From contig NZ_SWMU01000001.1 of the NCBI RefSeq assembly GCF_006120725.1, positions 899,268 to 963,267 of the forward strand: 64,000 bases of DNA, given 5' to 3'. A program made the position numbers and the translations under genes. Positions 1-8,634 of this stretch are shown here, one piece after another. Positions within the stretch are counted from its first letter, which is position 1; every line of letters begins with the position of its first letter. The DNA is from Mesohalobacter halotolerans. GTDB lineage: Bacteria > Bacteroidota > Bacteroidia > Flavobacteriales > Flavobacteriaceae. The notes under the pieces were generated by a model. That model ran no database searches. It saw only the letters and a list, made by a program, of their open reading frames with translations, and had not been told where the DNA came from.

Positions 1-1
1 A

Positions 2-652
2 AACATCAATCTTGGTTTGAACACAAAAATTGAGTCATCAACAAATTTACTAGATGCTGAGAATCAAATTAATGATATACAAGATTTTGATAAAAGCAGA
101 TATGGGCTAGAAGCTGTTTACAATAAGCCCAAACGCTTTTCTAGTCTTTTTTTAAGCACACAATACGTCAATCTCAATTTTGGAATAGCTCGGCGTCAAA
201 CGCAAACTCTAGAAGAAGATCAGCAATACATAAGCTTGAAAGCACGACAGATATTTAAAATCGATAAAAGACAGTATGTCTATTTAGGTTTAGATTCAGG
301 TTTTTTGAGCTCAGAACAATATTTGAGCAATGAACTGTATCGTCTTGGTGGGATTAATTCAATACGTGGTTTTGCTGAAAATCGCTTTTTTGCCAATTTA
401 TTTGGGACAATTCAGACAGAGTATCGCTATATTTTAGGCTCAAATCTATATATTCATAGTGTTTTAGACTATGGTTTTTATGAAAATGATATTGATAGGT
501 TCAGTGAAAATCTATACAGTTTGGGCGTAGGTTTTGGGATTGAAACACGGGCTGGTGTTCTTCGGCTTATCTTTGCCAATGGTGGGTCTGACACACAAAA
601 CATAGAATTTAAAAACACACAAATTCATCTTAAATTTTTAACGGTTTTCTAG
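2..652 (+). CDS. Omp85/BamA-like outer membrane barrel protein, C-terminal part
   Basis: The reading frame is open to the left window edge, so only the last 216 or so residues are present and the true start lies upstream. The fragment is rich in alternating aromatic/hydrophobic beta strands and carries an L-G-G-x-x-S-I-R-G-F block, which matches the conserved (V/I)RGF motif of loop 6 in the Omp85 superfamily barrel (BamA, TamA, surface antigen D15). It ends in a short strand finishing with Phe, as expected for a barrel recognised by the BAM machinery. It is probably a TamA-like or stand-alone D15-domain protein rather than BamA itself, but without the POTRA region this cannot be decided. No neighbour in the window looks functionally linked; the SusC gene starts 120 bases later. 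Confidence 0.75.
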   Translation, partial: NINLGLNTKIESSTNLLDAENQINDIQDFDKSRYGLEAVYNKPKRFSSLFLSTQYVNLNFGIARRQTQTLEEDQQYISLKARQIFKIDKRQYVYLGLDSGFLSSEQYLSNELYRLGGINSIRGFAENRFFANLFGTIQTEYRYILGSNLYIHSVLDYGFYENDIDRFSENLYSLGVGFGIETRAGVLRLIFANGGSDTQNIEFKNTQIHLKFLTVF

Positions 653-712
653 GCTTGAGATGACCTTAAGGTTAATTTTTAACACTGTTTTTTTAAATTA
701 AAGTAAAAAAAA

Positions 713-744
713 TTTGTGTGATTAACTATTTATTATGATTTTTG
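713..744 (+). promoter_or_regulatory. candidate Bacteroidota promoter for the SusCD operon
   Basis: TTTG at 713-716, a 20-base gap, then GATTTTTG at 737-744, a 7 of 8 match to TAnnTTTG. It lies 28 bases before the SusC start codon. Spacing is right but the first base of the -7 box is off. Confidence 0.4.
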
Positions 745-772
745 GCATTGGCTAATTCAAATAAATTTAAAA

Positions 773-3700
773 ATGAGAACAAAGTTTAGAGGAATTCTAA
801 CGCTACTTTTAGCGTTTGTTGTGCAACTCACGTTTGCACAAGAAAAAACAGTCACCGGTACGGTGGTTGACGGAGATGGTTTGCCTGTTCCCGGGGTAAA
901 CGTAATCATCAAAAACACATCTACGGGTACACAAACAGACTTTGATGGGAACTACAGCATAAGCGCTGCTTCCAATCAAGTTCTCCAATTTACCTATGTT
1001 GGTTTCAAGACCAAAGAAGTTCGGGTAGGTGCTAAGACAACTATAGATGTTACAATGGAACCTGACTTAGAAGAACTTGATGAGGTTGTTGTAACGTCTT
1101 ATCAAGGTATTCTTAAAGAAAATGAGGTCGTCTCCGCATCATCGAATGTAAAATCTGAATCGATTGAGCAAGTTCCTATTGCTTCTATCGACCAAATTTT
1201 ACAGGGTAATGTAGCTGGAGCAAACGTAAGACAAGCTTCAGGGCAACCTGGTCAATCTGCTACGGTAATCATAAGAGGTCGTACATCATTAAATGGTGAT
1301 ACTGAGCCTCTATATATAGTAGACGGTATGCCGGTAAATCAGGACAATTTTAGAAGTTTAAATTCAAATGATATCGAATCTATGCGTGTTCTTAAAGATG
1401 CTGCTGCAACAGCTATTTATGGAAATAGGGGTGCAGCTGGTGTGATTTTGATAACAACCAAAAACGCTAAACGAAATTCTAATTTATCTGTTCAGTATAG
1501 AGGATTATACGGTGTTTCGAATTTGCCTGAGAAAAATTTCAACATGATGAATGCTTTCCAGCTATTGAATTACCAGAAAAATTTATTGCCAGGATCACAG
1601 TTTGGTGATGGTCTTACAGATCAAGAAATTGCTGTGTTATCAAATCAAACCAATACCAATTGGGAAGACATTATATTAAGAGAAGGTACTACAGAATCTC
1701 ACGACTTAGTTATTCAACAAGGTGGTGAAAATTTATCTTCATATACTTCACTTCAATATTTTGAACAGGAAGGTACAACCTTAAGGTCAAAATTACAGCG
1801 TTTCACGGTAAGAAACAACTTATCGGGTGGTGACGATAAATTTAGATATGGTACAAATATTACCGCAGCATTTTCTAAGAGTGATTTTGTTGTTGATGCT
1901 ACCAGAGATAATAATACAGGTGGACAGCTTGATAATCCATTTATAGTTCCGTTTTTGGCATTACCTTATTTGAATGCTTTCAATCCTGATGGAAGCCTTA
2001 ACACATTAGGGACTGTAGAATCAGGTGCTTTAAATCCTGATGGGACAATAAGCGCAAATGGAGCTAATGGTTTTGTTAATACACCATTTATAGCTCTTAA
2101 TACAGCAAGATTTAATACAGATAGGGAAAACGAATTCCGTTTTACCGGAAGCGCAAATGCCGAATATGATATTCTTAAAAACATAACAATAGGTGGTAGA
2201 ATAGGAGTTGATTACTTAAATATACAAAGGTTATTTATTGATTCACCTAATAGTATTCGAGGTTTATTGAGTCCTAATGTTGATGCAGCTGCAGAGTTTT
2301 TTGGCGGTTCTCAATTTGAAAGTTTTAATAGAGATTTTTCTTTTAACTCTAATGCTTTTGTTAGATACAGTAACGTATTTGATGACAAGCATTCCGTAAC
2401 TGTTTCAGGTTATACAGAGTATTTCTTTAGAAACATTCAAGGAGCTTCCTTTCAAGCTTTTGGTCTAAATCCAAAATTTCCAGGTTCTAGTGCCGGATTT
2501 GTTGATCCTTCAACCTTTTTTCCTGATTTAGATGCCGAAACTCCAGCAGCTCCATTTATTCCATCTGTTTCATCAACAGAAATAGAAACTGCATTATTTT
2601 CATATTTTGGAAATGCAACTTATGATTATGATGGACGTTTTGGCTTAGATTTAACTATACGACGTGACGGCACATCAAGATTCCAAGAAGATCTAAGATG
2701 GGGTACATTTTTCTCCGTAGGTGGTCGCTGGAATATAGACAAAGAAGCTTTTATGGATAATGCAAGTGGTATAAGTGCATTGAAACTTAGGGGAAGTTAT
2801 GGCCAAACCGGTAATCAAAACATTGGTTTCTTTGCTGGTTTTCAAACCGTTGGTGGTGGAAACGGATTTCAAAACAGCCCGATTTTGAGCGTTAATAATC
2901 TTGCTGACACTAATGTTCAATGGGAGACAACTACACAAGCAAATATTGGTGTCGATTTTGGTTTTTGGGACAATAAGTTGACAGGTTCTCTTGATGTTTA
3001 CGACAAGCAAACAGAAGATTTATTCTTTGCAAGAAATGTTTCTCCATCTGGTACAGGTTTCTCAAACACACAATCAAATGTAGGAGACATGCAAAATCAA
3101 GGTGTTGAAGTTCAGTTGTCATACGATATCCTCAGAAAAACTTCGACCAATCCCTGGGGTGTAAGAGTATTCGGTAACTTCTCCTACAACGAAAATGAAG
3201 TTTTAGATATAAGAAATGAGCAAGGATTTACAGGTAACACACTAAGAATTCAAGAAGGACGAAGAGCCTTTACATGGTTTTATCAACGTTGGGCCGGAGT
3301 AGATCCATCCAATGGACAAGCCTTATATTTAGACGCTGATGGAGAGTTAACAACCAATTATGATCCAGACACTAACGGTGTTTATGTAGATAAGCAATTT
3401 GACCCGGTTTTTACCGGAGGTTTTGGAACAGCCGTAACGTGGAAAGGCTTTAGTTTGAATGCATTATTTTCATATGCAGCTGATACATGGAGAAACAATG
3501 GAACATATGCAATTACAGAAGATGCATCACTTGCAGGTTTTGCCAATCAGAACGTTTCCATGCTTGACGCGTGGCAACAACCCGGAGATGTCACAGCTAT
3601 ACCAAGTTTAGCTTTTGGAGGCTTGAGATTTCAATCTGGTGATCGTTACCTAGAAGATGCCTCTTTCTTAAGATTAAGAAATGTAACATTAGCTTACAAT

Positions 3701-3883
3701 CTCGACGGGAAGACTTTAAATAAAATTGGTTTCTTATCTGCTTTGAGAATATATGCTCAAGGTACAAACCTTGTAACATGGAGTAAGTGGAGAGGATATG
3801 ACCCTGAAACAAGTGAATCAGGAGATTTCTTTAACTTTCCTTCTCCAAGAGTTGTTTCTTTTGGAGTTGATATAACATTTTAA
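773..3883 (+). CDS. SusC/RagA-family TonB-linked outer membrane transporter
   Basis: Active transport channel of a SusCD-type complex in the outer membrane, powered by TonB-ExbBD. Order of parts: signal peptide (residues 1-22, ending FAQ), a carboxypeptidase-regulatory-like beta sandwich at about 27-105 (motif D-F-D-G-N-Y-S), the L-D-E-V-V-V-T-S-Y segment that leads into the plug, a plug domain with RGRTS and YIVDGMPV at about 120-230, and a long 22-strand-type barrel ending in ITF. At 1036 residues it has the usual SusC length. The SusD partner follows after 11 bases, so the two are clearly one transcript. Substrate is not determinable: there is no glycosidase, sulfatase or peptidase in the operon, so a peptide, small glycan or other nutrient is equally possible. 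Confidence 0.95.
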   Translation: MRTKFRGILTLLLAFVVQLTFAQEKTVTGTVVDGDGLPVPGVNVIIKNTSTGTQTDFDGNYSISAASNQVLQFTYVGFKTKEVRVGAKTTIDVTMEPDLEELDEVVVTSYQGILKENEVVSASSNVKSESIEQVPIASIDQILQGNVAGANVRQASGQPGQSATVIIRGRTSLNGDTEPLYIVDGMPVNQDNFRSLNSNDIESMRVLKDAAATAIYGNRGAAGVILITTKNAKRNSNLSVQYRGLYGVSNLPEKNFNMMNAFQLLNYQKNLLPGSQFGDGLTDQEIAVLSNQTNTNWEDIILREGTTESHDLVIQQGGENLSSYTSLQYFEQEGTTLRSKLQRFTVRNNLSGGDDKFRYGTNITAAFSKSDFVVDATRDNNTGGQLDNPFIVPFLALPYLNAFNPDGSLNTLGTVESGALNPDGTISANGANGFVNTPFIALNTARFNTDRENEFRFTGSANAEYDILKNITIGGRIGVDYLNIQRLFIDSPNSIRGLLSPNVDAAAEFFGGSQFESFNRDFSFNSNAFVRYSNVFDDKHSVTVSGYTEYFFRNIQGASFQAFGLNPKFPGSSAGFVDPSTFFPDLDAETPAAPFIPSVSSTEIETALFSYFGNATYDYDGRFGLDLTIRRDGTSRFQEDLRWGTFFSVGGRWNIDKEAFMDNASGISALKLRGSYGQTGNQNIGFFAGFQTVGGGNGFQNSPILSVNNLADTNVQWETTTQANIGVDFGFWDNKLTGSLDVYDKQTEDLFFARNVSPSGTGFSNTQSNVGDMQNQGVEVQLSYDILRKTSTNPWGVRVFGNFSYNENEVLDIRNEQGFTGNTLRIQEGRRAFTWFYQRWAGVDPSNGQALYLDADGELTTNYDPDTNGVYVDKQFDPVFTGGFGTAVTWKGFSLNALFSYAADTWRNNGTYAITEDASLAGFANQNVSMLDAWQQPGDVTAIPSLAFGGLRFQSGDRYLEDASFLRLRNVTLAYNLDGKTLNKIGFLSALRIYAQGTNLVTWSKWRGYDPETSESGDFFNFPSPRVVSFGVDITF

Positions 3884-3894
3884 ATAAAAAAACA

Positions 3895-5301
3895 ATGAAA
3901 AAAATATTTTTAACATTACTTATTGCGACTCTATTAACAAGTTGCGATGATCAACTGGACAGAGCACCGGTTGATGCGCTTATTAACTCTACAGCATTTG
4001 AAACTGTAGATGACATTGAAGCTGCAGTGAACGGAATTTATACAAATTATGATCCAAACAACGTATTGGATATCAATGAGATATTTACAGATAACTGTAG
4101 ATTAGGAAAAGATAGCGGTGGACAAAAGGTCAATGTTTTAAACCAAGTTGTGAATACACAATCTAACTCGGCTGCTATTTGGACTAACCGCTATAATACT
4201 GCAAACTTGTGTAATCGTGTATTTGCTGCATCAGAATTAGTGACTGTGGAGTCTGGTGAGCAAGATAAATTTGATAATCTCCTCGCGCAGACTTACGCTT
4301 TGAGAGCATTAATGCATTACGATTTGCTTCTTTATTATGGTGAGGATACAACTGACCCTAACGCATTAGGCGTGCATTACCAAGAAGAGGTATCTGTAGA
4401 TGATTCACCAACAAGATTAACAACTCAAGAAACAGTAGCTAAAATCCTAGACGATTTAGATTCTTCGAGTGCTTTGTTAGATGACGATATCACTGATGTC
4501 AATACTATTACTGAAAGTTTTATAACATTTCTCAGAGCAAGAGTTGCCTTAATAACTAATGACTTTGATGGAGTAATTACGCATACGAATTCTATTATCA
4601 ATGATTTTCCTTTAGCAAATCAATCACAGTATTCTGCTATGTTTAATGGTGATCAAGATGTAACTGAAGTTATATTCAAGTATAATAATGTTAATGGGTT
4701 CAATAGAAATATTGCAGGTGAATTTATCTTTACCGGAACAGGTGGTAATTTCATTGGTATGTCCGATGGTCTTTTTGATCTTTTAGAGGAAGAATCTATT
4801 AATAACAATGACGTGAGATTTGAAACTTTCACCGATGATCTTAATGATGATCCAGAAGAAAATACTATAAATAAATACCCGCCGATCGCAGGTGTTTACA
4901 TAAATGACTTTAAAATGTTCAGAGCTTCTGAAGCTTATTTAATGAGAGCTGAGGCCTACGCGAGAAACTCACAATTTCAACTTGCTGCTAATGACGTACA
5001 AGATGTAAGAAATGCCCGTAGAGCTACGACTTCCAGTGCATCGGCTTATTCAAGTCTTGAAGATGCAATAGAAGATATCGCTTTTGAAAGACGATTAGAG
5101 TTGTGTTTTGAAGGTCATAGATATATAGATTTAAAAAGATACAGAAACATACTCAATACTGGTATTCAAAGAGATCCTAGAGATTGTGATGGAAATATTC
5201 CATGTTCATTACCAGTAAATGATAGAAGATGGGTGCTGCCAATACCTCAAGTTGAGCTTAACGGTAACCCTAACATACAACAAAATCCACAATGGTTATA
5301 A
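3895..5301 (+). CDS. RagB/SusD-family surface lipoprotein
   Basis: Substrate-capturing lid of the SusC transporter encoded just upstream (11-base gap). The N-terminus MKKIFLTLLIATLLTSC is a lipoprotein signal with Cys17 as lipidation site, followed by DD, acidic residues of the kind that act as surface-export signals in flavobacteria. Typical SusD sequence follows: the L-D-R-A-P-V-D segment, F-E-T-V-D-D-I-E-A-A-V-N-G-I-Y, TPR-like helices with Y-A-L-R-A-L-M-H-Y-D-L-L, and the C-terminal block with A-E-A-Y-A-R and A-F-E-R-R-L-E-L-C-F-E-G-H-R-Y-I-D-L-K-R. Length 468 residues is normal for the family. No sign of damage. Confidence 0.95.
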   Translation: MKKIFLTLLIATLLTSCDDQLDRAPVDALINSTAFETVDDIEAAVNGIYTNYDPNNVLDINEIFTDNCRLGKDSGGQKVNVLNQVVNTQSNSAAIWTNRYNTANLCNRVFAASELVTVESGEQDKFDNLLAQTYALRALMHYDLLLYYGEDTTDPNALGVHYQEEVSVDDSPTRLTTQETVAKILDDLDSSSALLDDDITDVNTITESFITFLRARVALITNDFDGVITHTNSIINDFPLANQSQYSAMFNGDQDVTEVIFKYNNVNGFNRNIAGEFIFTGTGGNFIGMSDGLFDLLEEESINNNDVRFETFTDDLNDDPEENTINKYPPIAGVYINDFKMFRASEAYLMRAEAYARNSQFQLAANDVQDVRNARRATTSSASAYSSLEDAIEDIAFERRLELCFEGHRYIDLKRYRNILNTGIQRDPRDCDGNIPCSLPVNDRRWVLPIPQVELNGNPNIQQNPQWL

Positions 5302-5313
5302 AATAAAAAAATT

Positions 5314-6198
5314 ATGAAAAAAGTATTTTTAATATTAATTATTGCTGCAGGAACTTTAATTTCCTGCGATGATACAGAGCCAGTCGTATTTGACGGTTCT
5401 CAAACTCTCGTCTATTTTCCTGAAAATTCGGCAAATTTAGATGTTGTAATTGATGATACAGGTTCATTAGACGTGCAGATTAACACTACAAGCTTGTCTG
5501 ATCAAGACCGAACAGTAGATATAGAAATTGTAGAAGGTGATGAAACGACTGTAGATTTTGAAAATATAGATATCCCTAGTTTGTCAACAACCATACCTGC
5601 TGGTGAATTTTTTGGTTTTTTGACCATTAATGGTATTGACAACAGTGTAGAGACATCACCAGAGCTTCTAACTTTACGCATTACAGATGCTGGAGACGCT
5701 ACGGTAGATCCTTCTACTATAGAAGTTAGAGTTAGACAAATTTGTCCAATTGAAGAAGGCTTTTTTACTGGACCTTACCTACTTGAGCAAGTTACGCCAA
5801 TACACCCTGAAAATGGTATACTTACATTTGAAACTCAAATTGTCGATATAGTTCAAGGTTCAGGATCAACGGAAAGAAGTTTTGATGTTAATTATCTTGA
5901 GGGCTTTGATATAGGACAGCCCGATATGACTCTACCTTTTGATTTATCATGTAACGATGTTGTTATATTAGGCGACAACGTGATTGATTCAAATTTAGGC
6001 TGTAATAATGATCAAGGAACTGATGATCCAGATGATGATGTCTTTGAAACAATCTTTTTTGGCTCTGTTTCTACAACTGGTAGTTTTGATCCAACAGATG
6101 ATACGTTTTTTAATCTTATTGTTGGTGAATATATGCAGCCAGCATGTGGTGTTTCTGCACCTTTAACAACTGAATTTAACTTAACAAAACAACCTTAA
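5314..6198 (+). CDS. SusE/F-position surface lipoprotein, Calx-beta-like N-terminal region
   Basis: Third gene of the SusCD operon, 12 bases after susD. The N-terminus has a lipoprotein signal (lipobox L-I-S-C, Cys18) followed by DDTEP, so it is probably surface exposed. The first half is a beta-sandwich-like region with V-D-I-E-I-V-E-G, a T-T-I-P-A-G-E segment and a V-R-V-R-Q-I-C-P ending; this pattern recurs in the next gene, so the two are paralogues. The second half is acidic, with a D-D-P-D-D-D cluster that may bind calcium. By position it should be an accessory ligand-binding lipoprotein of the SusCD complex. Family name not recognised with certainty. Confidence 0.7.
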   Translation: MKKVFLILIIAAGTLISCDDTEPVVFDGSQTLVYFPENSANLDVVIDDTGSLDVQINTTSLSDQDRTVDIEIVEGDETTVDFENIDIPSLSTTIPAGEFFGFLTINGIDNSVETSPELLTLRITDAGDATVDPSTIEVRVRQICPIEEGFFTGPYLLEQVTPIHPENGILTFETQIVDIVQGSGSTERSFDVNYLEGFDIGQPDMTLPFDLSCNDVVILGDNVIDSNLGCNNDQGTDDPDDDVFETIFFGSVSTTGSFDPTDDTFFNLIVGEYMQPACGVSAPLTTEFNLTKQP

Positions 6199-6201
6199 GA
6201 T

Positions 6202-7020
6202 ATGAAAAATATAATTAAAACAATAACAGTAGTCCTCGGCTTTATACTTATTGGCTGTAATGCTGTTGATGATACCAGATTTAAAAATGATCCACAATCA
6301 GGTTGGATTGAGTTTGAAAATGAATCTCAACAAGTTCTTAGCGATGCAGGATCGGTTGAAATACCAATAGAGTATAATGTACCTGTTAATAGACAAGATA
6401 CTTCAATTTCATACGATGTTGAAATCGTAGAAGGAAGTGCACCAAGTGTTGAAACAGGTTCTTTTACTACTGTAGTACCTGCCGATACTAGAAACGCTAG
6501 TATTTTGTTTGACATTGATCCAAGTATATCAACAAATTATACAGTTCAATTTACAATAACATCAACCAGTAATCCAGATGTTATTGTTGGTCTGGATGGT
6601 GATAACCCCGATGTTTTTACATTGGAAGTGTGCTCAGGAGTTCTTCCTCTTGAATGGACTGGCTCTTCTTTCATAGACGGTTCTGAAATCAATACATTCG
6701 ATATGACCCTTACACCAACTGGTAACGAAGGAGAGTTTAACATTAGTTCAGCATGGGGTACTAATTTTGTAGCTGAGGCAACTGGAGATCCTAGTTTTGA
6801 CGGACAGTTTATATATGATGGGGTATTGACTATCAATCCAGATAATACTTTATCAATCGTAGGTAGTGACCCTGCATTATTCCCTGGTACAGTGTTACAA
6901 GAAGATGCACTTAATGGTAATCTTTTTGATCCATGTTCTAATCAATTATTTTACACATTAGAACAAGGATTATTTACAGGTGATTTCGTTGTAGACGTTG
7001 TTTTAACTCCTACTCCTTAA
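6202..7020 (+). CDS. SusE/F-position surface lipoprotein, paralogue of the preceding gene
   Basis: Last gene of the SusCD operon, 3 bases after its paralogue. Lipoprotein signal with lipobox L-I-G-C (Cys19) followed by N-A-V-D-D-T. Residues about 60-150 repeat the layout of the upstream protein: Y-D-V-E-I-V-E-G, V-V-P-A-D-T, I-L-F-D-I, and E-V-C-S-G before the second half. The C-terminal half (residues about 155-272) is beta rich and contains a G-N-E-G-E-F-N-I segment and a cysteine shared with its paralogue. Inferred role: auxiliary ligand binding at the cell surface together with SusD. It is followed by a strong hairpin that ends the operon. Confidence 0.7.
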   Translation: MKNIIKTITVVLGFILIGCNAVDDTRFKNDPQSGWIEFENESQQVLSDAGSVEIPIEYNVPVNRQDTSISYDVEIVEGSAPSVETGSFTTVVPADTRNASILFDIDPSISTNYTVQFTITSTSNPDVIVGLDGDNPDVFTLEVCSGVLPLEWTGSSFIDGSEINTFDMTLTPTGNEGEFNISSAWGTNFVAEATGDPSFDGQFIYDGVLTINPDNTLSIVGSDPALFPGTVLQEDALNGNLFDPCSNQLFYTLEQGLFTGDFVVDVVLTPTP

Positions 7021-7042
7021 ATCATAATAAGTTATCTAATTA

Positions 7043-7069
7043 AAATCCCGCTTTATGCGGGATTTTTTT
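7043..7069 (+). terminator. rho-independent terminator of the SusCD operon
   Basis: AAATCCCGC at 7043-7051, loop TTTAT, GCGGGATTT at 7057-7065: a perfect 9-bp stem with three G-C pairs at its core, followed by a T run. It sits 22 bases after the last lipoprotein gene and 11 bases before rlmB, so it isolates rlmB from the transport operon. Confidence 0.9.
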
Positions 7070-7080
7070 ATATTTAAAAC

Positions 7081-7800
7081 ATGCAAAAAAAAGATATAAT
7101 TTTCGGCATACATCCTGTTATAGAAGGCCTGAAAAGCGGAAAGCCTATTGACAAAATACAAATTCTTAAAGAATCAGAAAACACTCAAGACATTATTCGC
7201 TTAGCCAATGAAAAGCAAGTTAAAGTGAGTTTTGTCCCTCATCAAAAATTCAGGAAATATCAATCTAAAAATCATCAAGGCGTTTTGGCCTTTATGTCTC
7301 CAGTCGATTTTGTCGATTTTGAAACTACTGTAGAAAATGTACTAAAAAACAACCCAGAGGCTGTGTTTTTATTACTTGATGGAATTACAGATGTCAGAAA
7401 CTTTGGCAGCATATTAAGAACTGCAGAATCGTCAGGAGTTAGTGCTGTTATCGTACCTCAACAAGGGACTGCCAGAATAAATGAAGATATGGTTAAAACC
7501 TCTGCAGGAGCAATTTTTAATATACCACTTTGTAAAGTCAACCATCTCAAAGATGCTCTATATTTATTAAAAGCATATGATGTAACACTTGTAGGTGCTT
7601 CAGAAAAATCAAATCAATCTTTGTTTGATAATACAATAAAAAAACCTGTGGCGCTTGTTTTAGGAAGTGAAGGACTTGGAATTCATCACAGTATTATTAA
7701 GATGCTAGACCATACTTATCATATCCCTATGAAAGGTCATACACAATCTTTAAATGTTGCTGTTGCTGCCGGTTTGTTTTTGTATGAGTTTGTAAGATAA
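7081..7800 (+). CDS. rlmB: 23S rRNA (guanosine-2'-O)-methyltransferase RlmB, TrmH/SpoU family
   Basis: Methylates the 2'-O of a conserved guanosine (G2251 in E. coli numbering) in 23S rRNA using S-adenosylmethionine. The N-terminal substrate-binding part contains F-G-I-H-P-V-I-E-G-L and K-N-H-Q-G-V-L-A. The C-terminal SPOUT knot domain has all three motifs: D-G-I-T-D-V-R-N-F-G-S-I-L-R-T-A-E, the L-G-S-E-G-L-G-I stretch, and M-K-G-H-T-Q-S-L-N-V-A-V-A-A-G. At 239 residues it is full length. It starts just after the SusCD terminator and is a single-gene unit converging on the rhomboid gene. Confidence 0.93.
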   Translation: MQKKDIIFGIHPVIEGLKSGKPIDKIQILKESENTQDIIRLANEKQVKVSFVPHQKFRKYQSKNHQGVLAFMSPVDFVDFETTVENVLKNNPEAVFLLLDGITDVRNFGSILRTAESSGVSAVIVPQQGTARINEDMVKTSAGAIFNIPLCKVNHLKDALYLLKAYDVTLVGASEKSNQSLFDNTIKKPVALVLGSEGLGIHHSIIKMLDHTYHIPMKGHTQSLNVAVAAGLFLYEFVR

Positions 7801-7803
7801 CTC

Positions 7804-8547
7804 CTATTGTTTTTTATCTTTCTGTTCTTTCATATAGTATACAATCTCAGTCTCTTCATCATCCTTATTTTCATCATTGACTTCATTAGTCATATCAGGG
7901 ATAAAATTACCATCTTCATCAAAGAGCTGCATGAATTCATCGTCTTTTGAATCGTAGTCTTTTTTTTCCCACTCGTATTTTGGTTTAACGATATGTTTTG
8001 TTTTATAGATTAATGCTAAAGCCAATCCAACTATAAAACCGGAAAAATGCCCTTCCCAAGACATCCCAACTTTTCCTGGGAATAAACCCCAAACTAAGCT
8101 TCCATACACAAATACAACGCTAAGTGATAAAGCAACTAACCTGTAATATTTTGAAAAAATACCTTTAAAAAATAAAAAAGAGGCCAAAACATACACTAAA
8201 CCACTAGCACCAATATGGTAACTTGGTCTGCCTATCAACCATGTCAATGAGCCAGTAAGTAGTATTCCCCAAATGATAACTGGCTTACTGATGTTTTTGT
8301 AAAAGTAAAACAAAGCCATACTCAATAATAAGAGCGGTACAGAATTATTGAATAAGTGTTTTAAACTGCTATGTATAAAAGTCGAAAACAAGATGCCCTT
8401 TAAACCATCAATTTTTTGAGGATATACACCATAGTTATTAAAATTTAGATTGAATTTGATTTCTACCCAATACACAAACCATATCAACAGGACTAAACCT
8501 AATGGATAAAGCAGAACATCATGTGTATATTTAAATGTTTTTGACAT
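7804..8547 (-). CDS. rhomboid-family intramembrane serine protease
   Basis: Membrane protease that cleaves transmembrane substrates. Six predicted membrane segments lie in residues 10-185. The catalytic dyad is visible: Ser115 in G-A-S-G (113-116) and His167 in G-H-F-S-G, with an upstream H-L-F-N-N in a loop matching the oxyanion-stabilising His/Asn region. Residues about 195-247 form a highly charged acidic cytoplasmic tail (DSKDDEF, NDENKDDEETE). Its 3' end is only 3 bases from that of rlmB on the other strand. Substrate unknown. Confidence 0.9.
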   Translation of the reverse strand: MSKTFKYTHDVLLYPLGLVLLIWFVYWVEIKFNLNFNNYGVYPQKIDGLKGILFSTFIHSSLKHLFNNSVPLLLLSMALFYFYKNISKPVIIWGILLTGSLTWLIGRPSYHIGASGLVYVLASFLFFKGIFSKYYRLVALSLSVVFVYGSLVWGLFPGKVGMSWEGHFSGFIVGLALALIYKTKHIVKPKYEWEKKDYDSKDDEFMQLFDEDGNFIPDMTNEVNDENKDDEETEIVYYMKEQKDKKQ

Positions 8548-8621
8548 AATATATATGAAATTATAAATATATCAATTTCGTTTCCAAGTTGGCAACACCT
8601 GTTATAATGTCATTAAAATTG

Positions 8622-8629
8622 TAAATTTG
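8622..8629 (+). promoter_or_regulatory. candidate -7 box (TAAATTTG) abutting rarA
   Basis: Exact TAnnTTTG match ending about 5 bases before the ATG at 8635, and overlapping an upstream in-frame GTG, which argues against that GTG as start. If used, the transcript would begin at or very near the ATG, that is, be leaderless or nearly so. No clear TTTG at the expected distance, so it could be chance. Position is good to about one base. Confidence 0.35.
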
Positions 8630-8634
8630 TGAAT

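Noticed and set aside
7069..7076. TATATTTA as the rlmB promoter
   Set aside because: It overlaps the T run of the SusCD terminator, has the last base wrong, and has no TTTG partner.
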